In this document: in pieces, positions 9,104 to 18,695 of the stretch
How positions within the stretch are numbered: the first letter of the stretch is position 1
Layout of the letters: each line of letters starts with the position of its first letter
Source of the DNA: Clostridium porci
Lineage (GTDB): Bacteria; Bacillota; Clostridia; Lachnospirales; Lachnospiraceae
Direction of reading: 5' to 3'
Assembly: GCF_009696375.1 (NCBI RefSeq)
Contig: NZ_VUMD01000009.1
Coordinates: forward strand, 1 to 64,000
Length of the DNA stretch: 64,000 bases
Made by a program: the position numbers and the translations under genes
Notes under the pieces: model-generated
Seen by the model: the letters and a program-made list of their open reading frames with translations, nothing else
What the model was told of the DNA's origin: nothing
Databases searched by the model: none

Positions 9104-10000
9104 TTATTCAACCACTCTGTTGGCGATTGTTCCGATTCCTTCAATGGTACATTCCACCAAATCTCCGGGCTTCAAAAACCTGGGCGGCACAAAGCCCATT
9201 CCCACGCCTGCCGGAGTTCCCATAGCTATGATCGTACCCGGCTTAAGGGTCATACCCTGGGACAGCTCGCTGACCACATGTCCCACGCCAAATATCATCA
9301 GAGCCGTATTTGCGTCCTGGCGCAGCTCTCCGTTGACTCTTGACTGTATGGAAAGCCTGGGTGGATAGGGCAGGTCGTCCACCGTCGTGATACAAGGCCC
9401 CATTGGAAGGAAGCCATCCATACTTTTTCCAAAATACCACTGCTTGTGCCGGTTCTGTATGGTTCTTGCAGTTACGTCATTAATAATCGTATATCCGAAA
9501 ATATAATCCTTAACCTTATCTTCAGGCACATGGCTTGCCTCCCTGCCTATGATCACAGCCAGCTCCGCTTCATAATCCAAGTCCTCTACCATATCTCTGT
9601 GGCTGGGAATAACGCCCTGAGGCCCTGTAGCCTGACTCACCCGTTTGGAAAAGTATACGGCAAAGGGCCTTTCTCCTTTGAAGGCCTCCGCCTTAAACCG
9701 GGCGGCTTCCTCTGCATGGGCCATATAATTGATACCCAGACATATGACATCCTGCTTTGGATTAGGAATGGGAGCCTGGAGCCTGACCTCCTGTATGGGA
9801 GCGGCTCCTTTTATTTTATAGGGATCTTGGCCTACCGCTATTTCTAACAGCTGCTTCTCTGAATCGCTGACATTTTCAATCAGCTCCTGCATGGTTTTGT
9901 AATCCATATCCAGGGAGGACAAAGGAAATACCCAGCTGCCATCCTTGCTGATCACTCCCAGCCCGGATTTATGTTCGATTTCAAATGTGACAAGTCTCAT
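9104..10000 (-). CDS. Fumarylacetoacetate hydrolase family protein
   Basis: The 298-residue protein has the FAH fold: an N-terminal cap of about 70 residues, then the catalytic domain. That domain holds GINYMAHAEEA, the metal-binding DLDYEAELAVIIG (E-E pair), GYTIINDVTARTIQ and KSMDGFLPMGP, and it ends MGTPAGVGMG with the hydroxyl-binding loop. Relatives cleave carbon-carbon bonds of acylpyruvates or hydrate dienoates; the substrate cannot be told from sequence. I start at the ATG at 10000 (MRLV), 7 nt after AGGAGG; a TTG one codon earlier also fits. It is transcribed alone, away from degradation genes that could reveal a pathway. Confidence 0.9.
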   Translation of the reverse strand: MRLVTFEIEHKSGLGVISKDGSWVFPLSSLDMDYKTMQELIENVSDSEKQLLEIAVGQDPYKIKGAAPIQEVRLQAPIPNPKQDVICLGINYMAHAEEAARFKAEAFKGERPFAVYFSKRVSQATGPQGVIPSHRDMVEDLDYEAELAVIIGREASHVPEDKVKDYIFGYTIINDVTARTIQNRHKQWYFGKSMDGFLPMGPCITTVDDLPYPPRLSIQSRVNGELRQDANTALMIFGVGHVVSELSQGMTLKPGTIIAMGTPAGVGMGFVPPRFLKPGDLVECTIEGIGTIANRVVE

Positions 10001-10149
10001 CAATTACCCTCCTGCTGTTAAATGTATCTTATAAATACCATATCACATTTTTCCGAATTTTTCTACGATTTTGGTATTATTTCAGAAATCGACAAAGATA
10101 GATTCATGTCCTCCTTCCAACTCATTGTAAAGGCAGCCTGTGGTATAGG

Positions 10150-12825
10150 TCAGTGAATGGATTCTTTTAGTATTTTATGAATCTGTATAATCAGGGTAGG
10201 AAAAAAAGCTGCCGATATGATGGTTGTCAGCTGGCTCAGGGACAGATCAGCCGCTGCAAACATAATCTGAAGACCCGGAACAAAGAGAACCGCCGCCAGG
10301 AGTACTACGCCCAGCTGAAATGCCATCACACTATAAAGATTGCTGCCCAGTCCCAGGCGAAAAATGGATTGGCTGCTTCTGCAGTTAAAGCCATGGAACA
10401 GGCGGGCCAGAGTAAGAGTGGAAAAAGCCATGGTGCAGGCTCTCCCAGGCCCGCCCTCATGAAGGCCGATGGTGTATGCCCACATAGTGGCAGCGGCAAT
10501 GAGTCCTCCCTGTACCAGAAGATCCCGTATAAAGGAGGCAGTCAGGATTCCCTCCTTGGGATTTCTGGGCGGCTGTTTTAGCAAAACCTCTTCCGGCGGC
10601 TCCATACCGATGGCAACGGCCGGAAGAGAGTCTGTCAGAAGATTAATAAACAAAAGGTGAACCGGAGCAAAGGGCAGAGGCAGGGCAAGGAGGGAGGTAT
10701 AAAGAACGCAGAGGATACCTGCCATATTACCGGAAAGTAGGAACTGAATGGCATTTTTTATATTTCTGTATACGTTTCTGCCGTTAGCAACCGCCTTGAT
10801 GATAGTGGCAAAATTATCATCTGCCAAAATCATGGAAGCAGCGTCCTTGGATACCTCCGTTCCTGTGATGCCCATAGCCACACCGATATCTGCTTTTTTA
10901 AGAGCAGGGGCGTCGTTCACTCCGTCTCCAGTCATAGCCACTATGTGGCCCCGGTTCTGCCAGGCCTTTACTATACGGATTTTATGTTCCGGGGATACGC
11001 GGGCATAGACGGAGATATGCTCCAGCTTTCCAGACAGCGCTTCTTCCCCCATATTATCCAGCTCCCCTCCCGTAACTGCCACATCTCCGGGTGTAAAAAT
11101 GCCAATTCGCTCTGCGATAGCCATGGCAGTTACCTTGTGGTCTCCAGTAATCATTACTGGACGGATACCTGCCTGACGGGCGCTGGCAACCGCTGACCTG
11201 GACTCAGGCCTGGGTGGATCCAGCATGGCGGTAAGTCCCAGAAAAATCAGACCTCCGTCTTCTTCCTCATTTCCCGGACGGCAAGCCAATGCCAGTACAC
11301 GCAGGCCTTTAGAGGACCATCGCTCATTCTGGTTTAATATTTTCTGGCGGTCTGAGGCTGAGAGAAGCCGGGCTGGCACCATAGACGTGCCGCCAGATTG
11401 CCCGCAGGGGCTATCCCCTCTTCTGTCTGACATGCCGGACGGATTGCCTCCTGCCGGATTCGCCACATGGGAGCATTCCTTCAGCAGCACGTCTACGGCT
11501 CCTTTTACAAAGACCAGCCTCTGCCTTTCTACCTGATTTACTGTAGTCATCAGCTTTCTTGCCGAATGAAAGGGAATCTCTCCAAGCCTTGGACACTGAA
11601 CGCGGAGCTGCATGGGCTGGATTCCGGCCTCCATAGCCATATGCAAAAGAGCCGTCTCCATAGGATCCCCCTCGTCTCCTGTGTCCCTGGAAATTGCATT
11701 GTTATTCAAAACTGCTCCATAGAGAAACATTTTTACGTCAGTTCTGTTTCTGTGAAGCTGGAGCCAGGACACATCCTGCTCTGTATTATTTACATAAACC
11801 TTTTCCACACTCATCCGATTCTGGGTCAAGGTTCCCGTCTTATCTGAGCAAATGACAGACACACAGCCCAGGCTTTCCACTGCCTTCAAATCCTTGATAA
11901 TGGCCTGTTCCTTAGCCATTTTCTGAGTTCCCATGGCCTGAACAATGGTGACAATGGAGCTCAAAGCCTCCGGTATGGCTGCCACCGCCAATGCCACAGC
12001 AAACATCAGCGCATCCAGCACCGGTTCTCTGCGGTACAGGCTTAAAAGAAACACCAGTCCGCAGATAGATATAATGGCTATGGCAAGCCTTCCCGAAAAG
12101 CGATCCAGGCTTACCTGAAGGGGAGTCCTCTTCTCCTTGGTGTCATTCATAAGAGAGGCGATCTTCCCTATCTCCGTGTTCATTCCAGTAGCCGTTACGA
12201 CTGCCACTGCCCGTCCTGATGTTACAAGGGAGCCTGAGAATACCATATTGGTTCTATCAGCCAGAGCCACAGCCCCTTCCTGAATGCGAAGACCTTTTGT
12301 ATGCTTTTCCACACTGAGGGATTCTCCTGTAAGAGAGCTTTCATTGACCGCAAGTCTGTTAACCTCTAAAAGCCGCCCGTCGGCAGCTACCAGATCTCCT
12401 GTCTCCAGTACCAAAATATCTCCTGGAACAACCAGGGCAGATGGCAGGGAAAGGCTTTCCCCCGCCCGTATGACCCTGGCTTCTGGGGAGGACAGCTCCT
12501 TTAAGCTGTCCAGAGACTTTTCCGCCTTAAGGTGCTGTACAGTACCCAGAGCCGCATTCAAAAGCAACACTGCGAAAATAACCATAGCGCTTTCCGGATC
12601 TCCTGTAAGCATGGATACAGCGGCAGCTGCAATCAAGATGATTACAAGTAAATCCTTAAACTGGCTCAAAAATACCTGCCACCACTGCAGCCGCCCCTGC
12701 TCTGTAAGCACATTTTCCCCATATTCAGTAAGCCTTTTTTTTGCTTCCTTATCGCTGATACCCTGCTTGCAAGATCCAAGTTTCTTTAGCACATCTGTCT
12801 CCGACAATTCAAACCAGTCTGCCAT
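10150..12825 (-). CDS. P-type calcium-transporting ATPase (P2 type)
   Basis: The 891-residue pump probably exports Ca2+ using ATP. Visible features: an N-terminal cation-ATPase domain, the TGES loop (166-169), the M4 motif AAIPEALSSIVTI (about 283-294), the phosphorylation motif CSDKTGTLT with Asp328, KGAVDVLL, MITGDHK, TGDGVNDAPALKKADIGVAMG, and six C-terminal spans. The PEAL form of the M4 motif is that of Firmicutes Ca2+ pumps. A low-complexity Gly/Ser/Asp insert lies in the nucleotide-binding domain (NPAGGNPSGMSDRRGD). I start at MADWFELSET, which has GAGGGGAG upstream; an open 32-codon extension has no good site. Confidence 0.93.
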   Translation of the reverse strand: MADWFELSETDVLKKLGSCKQGISDKEAKKRLTEYGENVLTEQGRLQWWQVFLSQFKDLLVIILIAAAAVSMLTGDPESAMVIFAVLLLNAALGTVQHLKAEKSLDSLKELSSPEARVIRAGESLSLPSALVVPGDILVLETGDLVAADGRLLEVNRLAVNESSLTGESLSVEKHTKGLRIQEGAVALADRTNMVFSGSLVTSGRAVAVVTATGMNTEIGKIASLMNDTKEKRTPLQVSLDRFSGRLAIAIISICGLVFLLSLYRREPVLDALMFAVALAVAAIPEALSSIVTIVQAMGTQKMAKEQAIIKDLKAVESLGCVSVICSDKTGTLTQNRMSVEKVYVNNTEQDVSWLQLHRNRTDVKMFLYGAVLNNNAISRDTGDEGDPMETALLHMAMEAGIQPMQLRVQCPRLGEIPFHSARKLMTTVNQVERQRLVFVKGAVDVLLKECSHVANPAGGNPSGMSDRRGDSPCGQSGGTSMVPARLLSASDRQKILNQNERWSSKGLRVLALACRPGNEEEDGGLIFLGLTAMLDPPRPESRSAVASARQAGIRPVMITGDHKVTAMAIAERIGIFTPGDVAVTGGELDNMGEEALSGKLEHISVYARVSPEHKIRIVKAWQNRGHIVAMTGDGVNDAPALKKADIGVAMGITGTEVSKDAASMILADDNFATIIKAVANGRNVYRNIKNAIQFLLSGNMAGILCVLYTSLLALPLPFAPVHLLFINLLTDSLPAVAIGMEPPEEVLLKQPPRNPKEGILTASFIRDLLVQGGLIAAATMWAYTIGLHEGGPGRACTMAFSTLTLARLFHGFNCRSSQSIFRLGLGSNLYSVMAFQLGVVLLAAVLFVPGLQIMFAAADLSLSQLTTIISAAFFPTLIIQIHKILKESIH

Positions 12826-12865
12826 CCCTGCTCCCCTCTTTAAAGTAAATCTGTCTGATAGATAC

Positions 12866-12903
12866 AAAAATGCCCCCGGAAATGTTCTACATCTTCGGGA
12901 GCA
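12866..12903 (-). terminator. Terminator after the debranching-like gene
   Basis: On the minus strand TGCTCCCGAA pairs with TTCCGGGGGCA (one mismatch), then TTTTTG follows. It sits between the debranching-like gene and the Ca2+ ATPase and would separate them. Confidence 0.55.
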
Positions 12904-12947
12904 CTCCATAAGAGTACCCATTCTAATCTATGAAGGGCTTTTTATCA

Positions 12948-14849
12948 TTATGCTGAACCTGGCTTTATGGCCTTAATATATCGTTCTTTCCTTTCTTCCG
13001 CTTCCTTCCCTATTAACACCACAATGGATCTTCCCATAACTGCCACCTGTCTCTGATGCTCCAGACGCTTTTCACTGCCAGCTGGATAGATTCCGTTTAT
13101 CGCATCCTCATCTGTGTTAAACGCCATATGCCAGCTCAGCTTTTTAGGCAGATTGGGAAGCGCAAACTCATGTGGTTCCCAGTGCATATTATAAGCTACA
13201 TAAAAATAATTATCTTCGCTGCCATCCGCTTTTCTTCCATACCTTCCGCAGTAAAGAATCCCCAGCTGCCGGCTGGACTTCTCAAACTGGGGATACCAGG
13301 CCTTTTCACCATGGTAGGATACATCCGGCAGTCCCACTGACCTGTAGTCCAGCAAGGACGGCTCCCTATCCATATGAAAAACCGGATGCTCCCTTCGAAA
13401 TCCAATTACATATTTCACAAACTCAAACAGATCCGAATTTGTACTCCTAAGACCCCAGTTTATCCAGGAAATCTCATTATCCTGACAATAGGAATTATTG
13501 TTTCCCTTTTTTGTCCGTCCAAACTCGTCTCCTGCCATGAGCAGGGGCGTACCCTGGCTTAAAAACAGCAGCAGCACAGCATTCCGAAGCTGCTTCCTCC
13601 GAAGCTGAAGAACTTTTTTCCCTCTGCTTGGCCCCTCTGTGCCGCAGTTCCAGGACTGATTATAATCTGTCCCATCTCTGTTTCCCTCGCCGTTGTCCTC
13701 ATTGTGCTTCGAATCAAAAGAAACCATGTCCATCATCGTAAAGCCGTTGGTATTGGCCATGAAATTTACCACGCCTATATTGGCGGGATTTCTGCGGCTG
13801 TGAAATGCCACATGATCCAACTGTCCTTCGTCTCCTTTGAGGAAGCGGCGCATATCCGTAAGAAAGCCTTCATTGTATTCTGCCAAATGCCTGCATGTCC
13901 CCGGATTCACACCCTCCCAGCTTCTCGCAAAAAGCTTTAAGCGGCTAAGATAAGGGTCCTCACCCAAAAGCTTTAAGGGAGCGTAGCCTACCAGCCTTAC
14001 CCCGTCTACATGGTACTCCTGTGCCCAAAAGCGCACCGCATCCAACACATAGGCGGGCGCTTCCCTTCCATCAAAATACAGCTCAATTACCAGCTCCAGC
14101 CCTTCCTTGTGGAGGCATTTTACCAGATGTTTAAATTCTCTCACCGGCTCCTTTGCCTCTCCAGAGCAATAAGATGCCTTAGGCGCAAAGGAGTATCCTC
14201 TTGTATAGCCCCAGTAATTCAGCTTTCCTGGAGACCGCTCCGGCGTGAACGAGCTTTCGTCTCTTTGGGATGGTGTCATAAGCTCCTCAAATTCCACGGG
14301 AGGCATCATTTCCAGAGTCGTTATCCCCAGTTCTTTGAGGTAAGGAATTTTATCCCCAATCCCTGCAAAGGTTCCCCTCCGCCTCCGCTCTACACCGGAG
14401 GAAGCATGTTTTGTAAAGCCTCTGGGGTGAATGTGATAAATTACACATGCCTCATAGGGGATCTGAGGCAGCTTATCGTCCTCCCAGTCGAAAGGCTCTT
14501 CCTCCTCTATAACTGGAGTGCGGATCTGCCGCTCCAGCTGTTCCAGGCTGCCCCAACGCTCCCTTCCTGTAAACTGACGCCCATAGAGATCCGGAATTTC
14601 CCGTCCGTCCACAGCATACGCATATTCCAGCCCCTGAAAGTTTCCCAGCACCGTCATACGCCACACATTACCGATTCTTCCCCTTTCAGGAAAAGGGATT
14701 TTCGCTTCTAACGCTCCATTTTTATACAACAAAAGCTCCGCCGTTTCTCCCTCGGAAGCAAACGAAAAGTGCACCCCTCCAGCAACAGAGGTTGTTCCCA
14801 TCCCATAGATGCTCTCGTCAGCTTCCTCTATCTGATAGCTCCCTTTCAT
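12948..14849 (-). CDS. Glycogen-debranching/isoamylase homologue, catalytic acids missing
   Basis: The 633-residue protein has an N-terminal beta domain (1-115), a GH13 barrel and a C-terminal beta domain, and clearly belongs to the GlgX/isoamylase group (IYHIHPRGFTKH, KHNEDNGEGNRDGT, SWNCGTEG, GTPLLMAGDEFGRT, NNSYCQDNEISWINW). However, all three GH13 catalytic acids appear replaced. The nucleophile motif DGxRFD reads DGVRLV (Val287). The acid/base motif IAEPWD reads FARSWE (Arg309). The transition-state motif AHDGF reads NTNGF (Asn368). The reading frame is intact, and the rest of the barrel is well conserved, so it looks like a maintained pseudoenzyme rather than a decaying gene. It may bind glycogen or regulate another enzyme. 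Ends in a likely terminator at 12903-12866. Confidence 0.88.
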   Translation of the reverse strand: MKGSYQIEEADESIYGMGTTSVAGGVHFSFASEGETAELLLYKNGALEAKIPFPERGRIGNVWRMTVLGNFQGLEYAYAVDGREIPDLYGRQFTGRERWGSLEQLERQIRTPVIEEEEPFDWEDDKLPQIPYEACVIYHIHPRGFTKHASSGVERRRRGTFAGIGDKIPYLKELGITTLEMMPPVEFEELMTPSQRDESSFTPERSPGKLNYWGYTRGYSFAPKASYCSGEAKEPVREFKHLVKCLHKEGLELVIELYFDGREAPAYVLDAVRFWAQEYHVDGVRLVGYAPLKLLGEDPYLSRLKLFARSWEGVNPGTCRHLAEYNEGFLTDMRRFLKGDEGQLDHVAFHSRRNPANIGVVNFMANTNGFTMMDMVSFDSKHNEDNGEGNRDGTDYNQSWNCGTEGPSRGKKVLQLRRKQLRNAVLLLFLSQGTPLLMAGDEFGRTKKGNNNSYCQDNEISWINWGLRSTNSDLFEFVKYVIGFRREHPVFHMDREPSLLDYRSVGLPDVSYHGEKAWYPQFEKSSRQLGILYCGRYGRKADGSEDNYFYVAYNMHWEPHEFALPNLPKKLSWHMAFNTDEDAINGIYPAGSEKRLEHQRQVAVMGRSIVVLIGKEAEERKERYIKAIKPGSA

Positions 14850-14879
14850 TATTTATATTCATTCCTCGTATTATAAAGT

Positions 14880-15111
14880 AGTAGTGTTTATAGACCCTCT
14901 CCAAGGTCTGTATGATATACAGTTGGAGATACTGCGGATTGTTTAATCATTCTTACCACCTGGTGGTTTGCGAAAGGCTATGCCCACAGTCTCTTTGTAT
15001 ATTTGTTAATCAGTTAGATACCACATGACAGTTTATTTAGAACAAGGTTGGAAGCGCAAAGAGCACCAGCGGTTCTAAACAGTATCAATATCTATTCAAA
15101 GGAGCATTTTT
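14880..15111 (+). other. Non-coding left end of an IS110-family remnant
   Basis: This 230-bp stretch precedes the broken IS110 transposase and has no gene. It holds a bulged hairpin at 14899-14928 (CTCCAA/TTGGAG outside, CTGTAT/ATACAG inside). IS110 elements carry a guide (bridge) RNA in their non-coding end, and this may be its remains. AAAGGAG lies just before the TTG start of the pseudogene. Confidence 0.5.
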
Positions 15112-15528
15112 TTGATCTACGTCGGAATTGATGTTGCCAAAGACAAGCACGACCGCTTTATCCCAAACTCAAATGGAGAAGCATTATTCAAATCTTTTAC
15201 CATTTCTAACAATCACGAGGGGGGGCGATTCCCTGTTTCAAAGAATCAAATCCGATCAGATGATTTAACTAAAGTAAAAGTAGGACTAGAAGCCACCGGA
15301 CACTACAGCTACAATCTCCTGGGTTTCCTTCATAATTTCAGTCGTTTTGATTCGCCAGATAACATACTAGCCTATGCCGGAAGGTCTCCTTCCACGTATC
15401 AATCTGGACAAGTAAATAGCTGTTATTCCCATATCTGTTTTAATTCTGTGTCACCTGCCCAAAGATATACGCAGAATCTGGGGAAGGTACCGGATATAAA
15501 AGCTCCTGCTCCTCACTACCGTTTCTGA
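15112..15528 (+). pseudogene. Decayed IS110-family transposase
   Basis: The N-terminus has the IS110 DEDD start (IYVGIDVAKDKHD) and later VKVGLEATGHYSYNLLGFL. The sequence then jumps directly to a C-terminal Transposase_20-like piece (DNILAYAGRSPSTYQSGQ), so some 150-200 residues of a normal transposase of about 400 are deleted. A +1/-1 pair of frameshifts around a G-run (near 15220-15226) scrambles the stretch between NNHEG and DDLTKVK: another frame there reads DSLFQRIKSDQ, as expected. After SGQ the sequence is unrelated. It differs from the intact IS110 element at 21470-22750. The element ends against a broken ABC-F gene. Confidence 0.8.
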
Positions 15529-15696
15529 ATCCGGCTTCTCCAGTCCTGACACAATCTTAAGCAGGGTGGATTTCCCTGTACGGCCAATGCCGATTCAGCC
15601 TACCCCCCCCCCCCCATTGATAGAAAATGCAGCATCGTTAAAGTTCAGCCGCTCTGTATAAGATTTTGTCAAAGGCCCGATTGTTACCAGATTCAT
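15480..15696 (-). pseudogene. 5' fragment of an ABC-F (Uup-like) ATPase gene
   Basis: Reading leftward from the ATG at 15696 gives MNLVTIGPLTKSYTERLNF..., then a run of 13 G, then a TGA. After the stop the same frame continues IGIGRTGKSTLLKIVSGLEKP and SFYIRYLPQ. This is the first Walker A region of an Uup-type ABC-F protein. In intact relatives the segment at the G-run reads like NEGEKVG. The homology stops near 15480, where the IS110 remnant begins, so about 90% of the gene is gone. The ATG lies 18 bp after the stop of exoA, so it was once the third gene after luxS and exoA. Confidence 0.75.
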
Positions 15697-15714
15697 CCCT
15701 TGCCGTCCGTTCTT

Positions 15715-16470
15715 TTACTTAAGCACCAGCTCCACAGGGCAGTGGTCGGAGCCCATTACCTCTGTGTGGATGGACGCGCTTACCAGCCGATCCGTAAGGC
15801 TCTCAGACACGCAGAAATAGTCGATACGCCACCCTGCATTCTTGGCTCTTGCGCTGAAGCGGTAGGACCACCAGGAGTAAATCCCCTCCTGGTCAGGATA
15901 GAAATACCGGAAGGTATCCACAAAACCGGCAGACAGCAGAGCAGTAAACTTCCCTCGCTCCTCATCTGTAAATCCAGCATTTTTCCGGTTGGACTTAGGA
16001 TTCTTCAAATCGATTTCCTTGTGAGCCACATTCAAATCCCCGCAGAAAACAACGGGCTTTTTCTTTTCCAGCTCCTTCAGATACGCCAAAAACACGTCCT
16101 CCCACTCCATCCGGTAATCCAACCTTGCCAGGCCGTCCTGGGAATTGGGCGTATAGCAGGTAACCACGTAATAATCCCCAAATTCGGCCGTAATCACCCG
16201 GCCCTCTGTATCATGGGCCTCATGCCCTATGCCGCAGGTCACAGACAGTGGCTCCTCCTTCGTAAACAGCGCGGTTCCTGAGTACCCCTTCTTCTGTGCA
16301 TAGTTCCAATATTGATAATAGCCAGGTAGATCCAGATCGATCTGTCCCTCCTGAAGCTTGCTCTCCTGTATACAGAATACATCTGCGTCTATCTGGCGGA
16401 AGAAATCCAGAAAGCCCTTCCCCACACAGGCCCTAAGCCCGTTCACATTCCATGAAATCAATTTTGTCAT
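15715..16470 (-). CDS. exoA: Exodeoxyribonuclease III / AP endonuclease
   Basis: The 251-residue protein repairs abasic sites and removes 3' blocks in DNA. It starts [14 protein letters not shown], the family hallmark, and has [10 protein letters not shown] with the metal-binding Glu, [15 protein letters not shown], the [19 protein letters not shown] stretch and the terminal GSDHCPVEL with the catalytic Asp-His pair. AAAGGAAG lies upstream of the ATG at 16470; the longer open frame is the 3' end of luxS in another frame. Length matches ExoA of Bacillus (about 252). It follows luxS by 28 bp. Confidence 0.95.
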   Translation of the reverse strand: MTKLISWNVNGLRACVGKGFLDFFRQIDADVFCIQESKLQEGQIDLDLPGYYQYWNYAQKKGYSGTALFTKEEPLSVTCGIGHEAHDTEGRVITAEFGDYYVVTCYTPNSQDGLARLDYRMEWEDVFLAYLKELEKKKPVVFCGDLNVAHKEIDLKNPKSNRKNAGFTDEERGKFTALLSAGFVDTFRYFYPDQEGIYSWWSYRFSARAKNAGWRIDYFCVSESLTDRLVSASIHTEVMGSDHCPVELVLK

Positions 16471-16498
16471 GCTGCTTCCTTTCCTGCTGCAAAGCGTA

Positions 16499-16990
16499 TT
16501 ACTCCGGATACACCATGCGGGACTCCGGGAACTGGTCAATGTGATACAGCACATCCAGATATTTTCTGGCAAAAAAGGCTGCCATGTTGGGATTCTGATC
16601 CAAATAATTTCCACATTCCTTTGGATGAGCCGCAGGCACCTCGCCCTTAAAATCCCGGATAAACTCGCACATCTCAATTATCAGGTTTAGTATATCCTTT
16701 GGCTCATAGTCTCCAATCATCAGCAGGTAACAGCCTGTCCTGCAGCCCATAGGACCAAAGTAAAGAATCCTGTCCCCAAACTCCTTGTGGCTTCTCAAAA
16801 AGGTAGCCCCCAGATGCTCAAAGGTATGAATCTCCGCAGTGCTCATAACTGGCTCCCTGTTGGGGGCAGTGATGCGCAGATCAAAGGTAGTTACAATCTC
16901 TCCGCCCACCGGATCTTTCCTGGACACATAGATGCCTGGCATCAAATCCAGGTGATTAATCGTAAAACTGGCAATCTTTTTTAACTCCAT
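16499..16990 (-). CDS. luxS: S-ribosylhomocysteine lyase
   Basis: LuxS splits S-ribosylhomocysteine into homocysteine and DPD, the precursor of autoinducer-2, in the activated methyl cycle. All key residues are seen in the 163-residue protein: the HTFEHL metal site (His55, His59), catalytic Glu58 and Cys83 (MGCRTGCY), and Cys126 as third zinc ligand (KECGNY). GGAGGTAAG lies upstream. It is first in an operon with exoA and the broken ABC-F gene. Confidence 0.97.
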   Translation of the reverse strand: MELKKIASFTINHLDLMPGIYVSRKDPVGGEIVTTFDLRITAPNREPVMSTAEIHTFEHLGATFLRSHKEFGDRILYFGPMGCRTGCYLLMIGDYEPKDILNLIIEMCEFIRDFKGEVPAAHPKECGNYLDQNPNMAAFFARKYLDVLYHIDQFPESRMVYPE

Positions 16991-17057
16991 TTTCCCTTAC
17001 CTCCTAAAAACAATTACATCGAATGACCGTTCCTGTGCAAGGAGCAAGCAGGCGCTC

Positions 17058-18695
17058 CTAATCGTCTGCTTCATCACTCTCTGCAACTGTAAAAGTAAAT
17101 CTCTTGCGGGCCATCTCATCACTTGCGAGATACTCGTCATAGGTAGTAATCTTATCGATCAGCTTACCATTAATAATTTCCATAATGCGGTTGGCAGTGG
17201 TTTCCACAATCTGGTGGTCACGGGAGGAAAAAATAATCACTCCCGGAAACTTAATCAGTCCCCTGTTCAGGGCGTCAATCGACTCCATATCAAGATGATC
17301 CGTAGGCTCGTCAAACAACAGCACATTAGCGCCGGAGATCATCATTTTTGACAGCATGCAGCGTACCTTCTCGCCTCCGGAGAGAACCTTCACCTTTTTA
17401 ACTCCATCCTCCCCCCCAAACAGCATGCGGCCCAGAAACCCCCGCACATAGGTTACATCCTTCTCAGGAGAATACTGGGTCAGCCAGTCCACAATGGTAT
17501 CATCATTGTTGAACTCTGAGCTGTTATCCTTGGGGAAATAAGCCTGGCTGGTAGTCAATCCCCATTTGTAGGTACCCTCATCCGGCTCCATCTCCCCTGC
17601 CAGTATTTTAAAGAGCACCGTCTTAGCCCTCTCATTCGGCCCTACCAGAGCCACCTTGTCCTCCCGCCCCAGGATAAAGGAAATATCATCCAGCACCTTT
17701 TCACCGTCAATGGTCTTGCTCAGATGCTCAACGGTAAGCACCTCATTTCCGATTTCACGGAAGGGGCGGAAGTCAATGTAGGGATACTTACGGCTGGAGG
17801 GACGGATATCGTCCAGCTCGATTTTCTCCAGCGCGCGCTTACGGGAGGTGGCCTGTTTGGACTTGGAGGCATTGGCGGAGAATCTCTGGATAAACTCCTG
17901 AAGCTCCTTGATCTTCTCCTCCTTCTTCCGGTTGGCTTCCTTCATCTGCTTTATAATCAGCTGGCTGGACTCTACCCAGAAGTCATAATTCCCTGCATAG
18001 AGCTGTATCTTTCCATAGTCAATATCAGCGATCTGGGTGCAGACCTTGTTCAGAAAATAGCGGTCATGGGACACTACAATAACCGTATTCTCAAAATTAA
18101 TCAAAAATTCCTCAAGCCAGGCAATGGCATCCAGATCTAAATGGTTGGTAGGCTCGTCCAAAAGCAGGATATCGGGATTGCCAAACAACGCCTGGGCCAG
18201 CAGAACCTTCACCTTCTGGGCTCCTAGCAGGGTATTCATCTGGGCATAGTGAAGTTCTGTCTCTATGCCCAGCCCGTTCAGAAGGCTCTCCGCATCGGAT
18301 TCCGCCTCCCAGCCGTTCATCGATGCGAACTCACCCTCCAGCTCTGCTGCCTTGACGCCGTCCTCCTCTGTGAAGTCTTCCTTCATGTAGATGGCATCCT
18401 TTTCCTTCATTATCTCATACAGCCTTGCGTTACCCATAATCACTGTATCAAGCACCGTATACTCGTCATACTTGAAATGATCCTGCTGCAGAAAGGAAAG
18501 CCGCTGGCCGGGCGTAATAATAATATCGCCGCTGGTAGGCTCCAGCTGGCCCGACAGAATCTTTAGGAAGGTAGACTTTCCCGCTCCGTTGGCTCCTATC
18601 AGGCCGTAGCAGTTTCCTTCAGTAAATTTAATGTTTACCTCTTCAAACAAGGCCTTCTTGCCTACACGAAGTGATATATTGCTTGCACTAATCAT
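17058..18695 (-). CDS. ABC-F family ATPase, YkpA/YbiT type
   Basis: ABC-F proteins are soluble, act on the ribosome and lack membrane spans. This 545-residue member starts MISASNISLRVGKKALF after AGAAAGGG. The first cassette has GANGAGKSTFLKIL, a modified signature LLGAQKVKVLLAQ and LLLDEPTNHLDL. A charged linker follows (NRKKEEKIKELQEFIQRFSANASKSKQATSR). The second cassette has the canonical signature LSGGEKVRCMLSK and LLFDEPTDHLD, but a degenerate Walker A, GPNERAKT, in place of GxxGxGKT; this may be a trait of the subfamily. It most resembles the housekeeping YkpA/YbiT group rather than drug-resistance members. A promoter and a leader hairpin are seen upstream. Confidence 0.92.
   Translation of the reverse strand: MISASNISLRVGKKALFEEVNIKFTEGNCYGLIGANGAGKSTFLKILSGQLEPTSGDIIITPGQRLSFLQQDHFKYDEYTVLDTVIMGNARLYEIMKEKDAIYMKEDFTEEDGVKAAELEGEFASMNGWEAESDAESLLNGLGIETELHYAQMNTLLGAQKVKVLLAQALFGNPDILLLDEPTNHLDLDAIAWLEEFLINFENTVIVVSHDRYFLNKVCTQIADIDYGKIQLYAGNYDFWVESSQLIIKQMKEANRKKEEKIKELQEFIQRFSANASKSKQATSRKRALEKIELDDIRPSSRKYPYIDFRPFREIGNEVLTVEHLSKTIDGEKVLDDISFILGREDKVALVGPNERAKTVLFKILAGEMEPDEGTYKWGLTTSQAYFPKDNSSEFNNDDTIVDWLTQYSPEKDVTYVRGFLGRMLFGGEDGVKKVKVLSGGEKVRCMLSKMMISGANVLLFDEPTDHLDMESIDALNRGLIKFPGVIIFSSRDHQIVETTANRIMEIINGKLIDKITTYDEYLASDEMARKRFTFTVAESDEADD

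Noticed and set aside
15112-15528. Intact small DEDD protein
   Set aside because: The join of IS110 N- and C-terminal pieces and the compensating frameshifts show it is a deleted transposase, not a functional gene.
15715-16677. 320-residue version of exoA
   Set aside because: The extra 69 residues are the end of luxS in another frame; the family start [11 protein letters not shown] with a ribosome site is at 16470.
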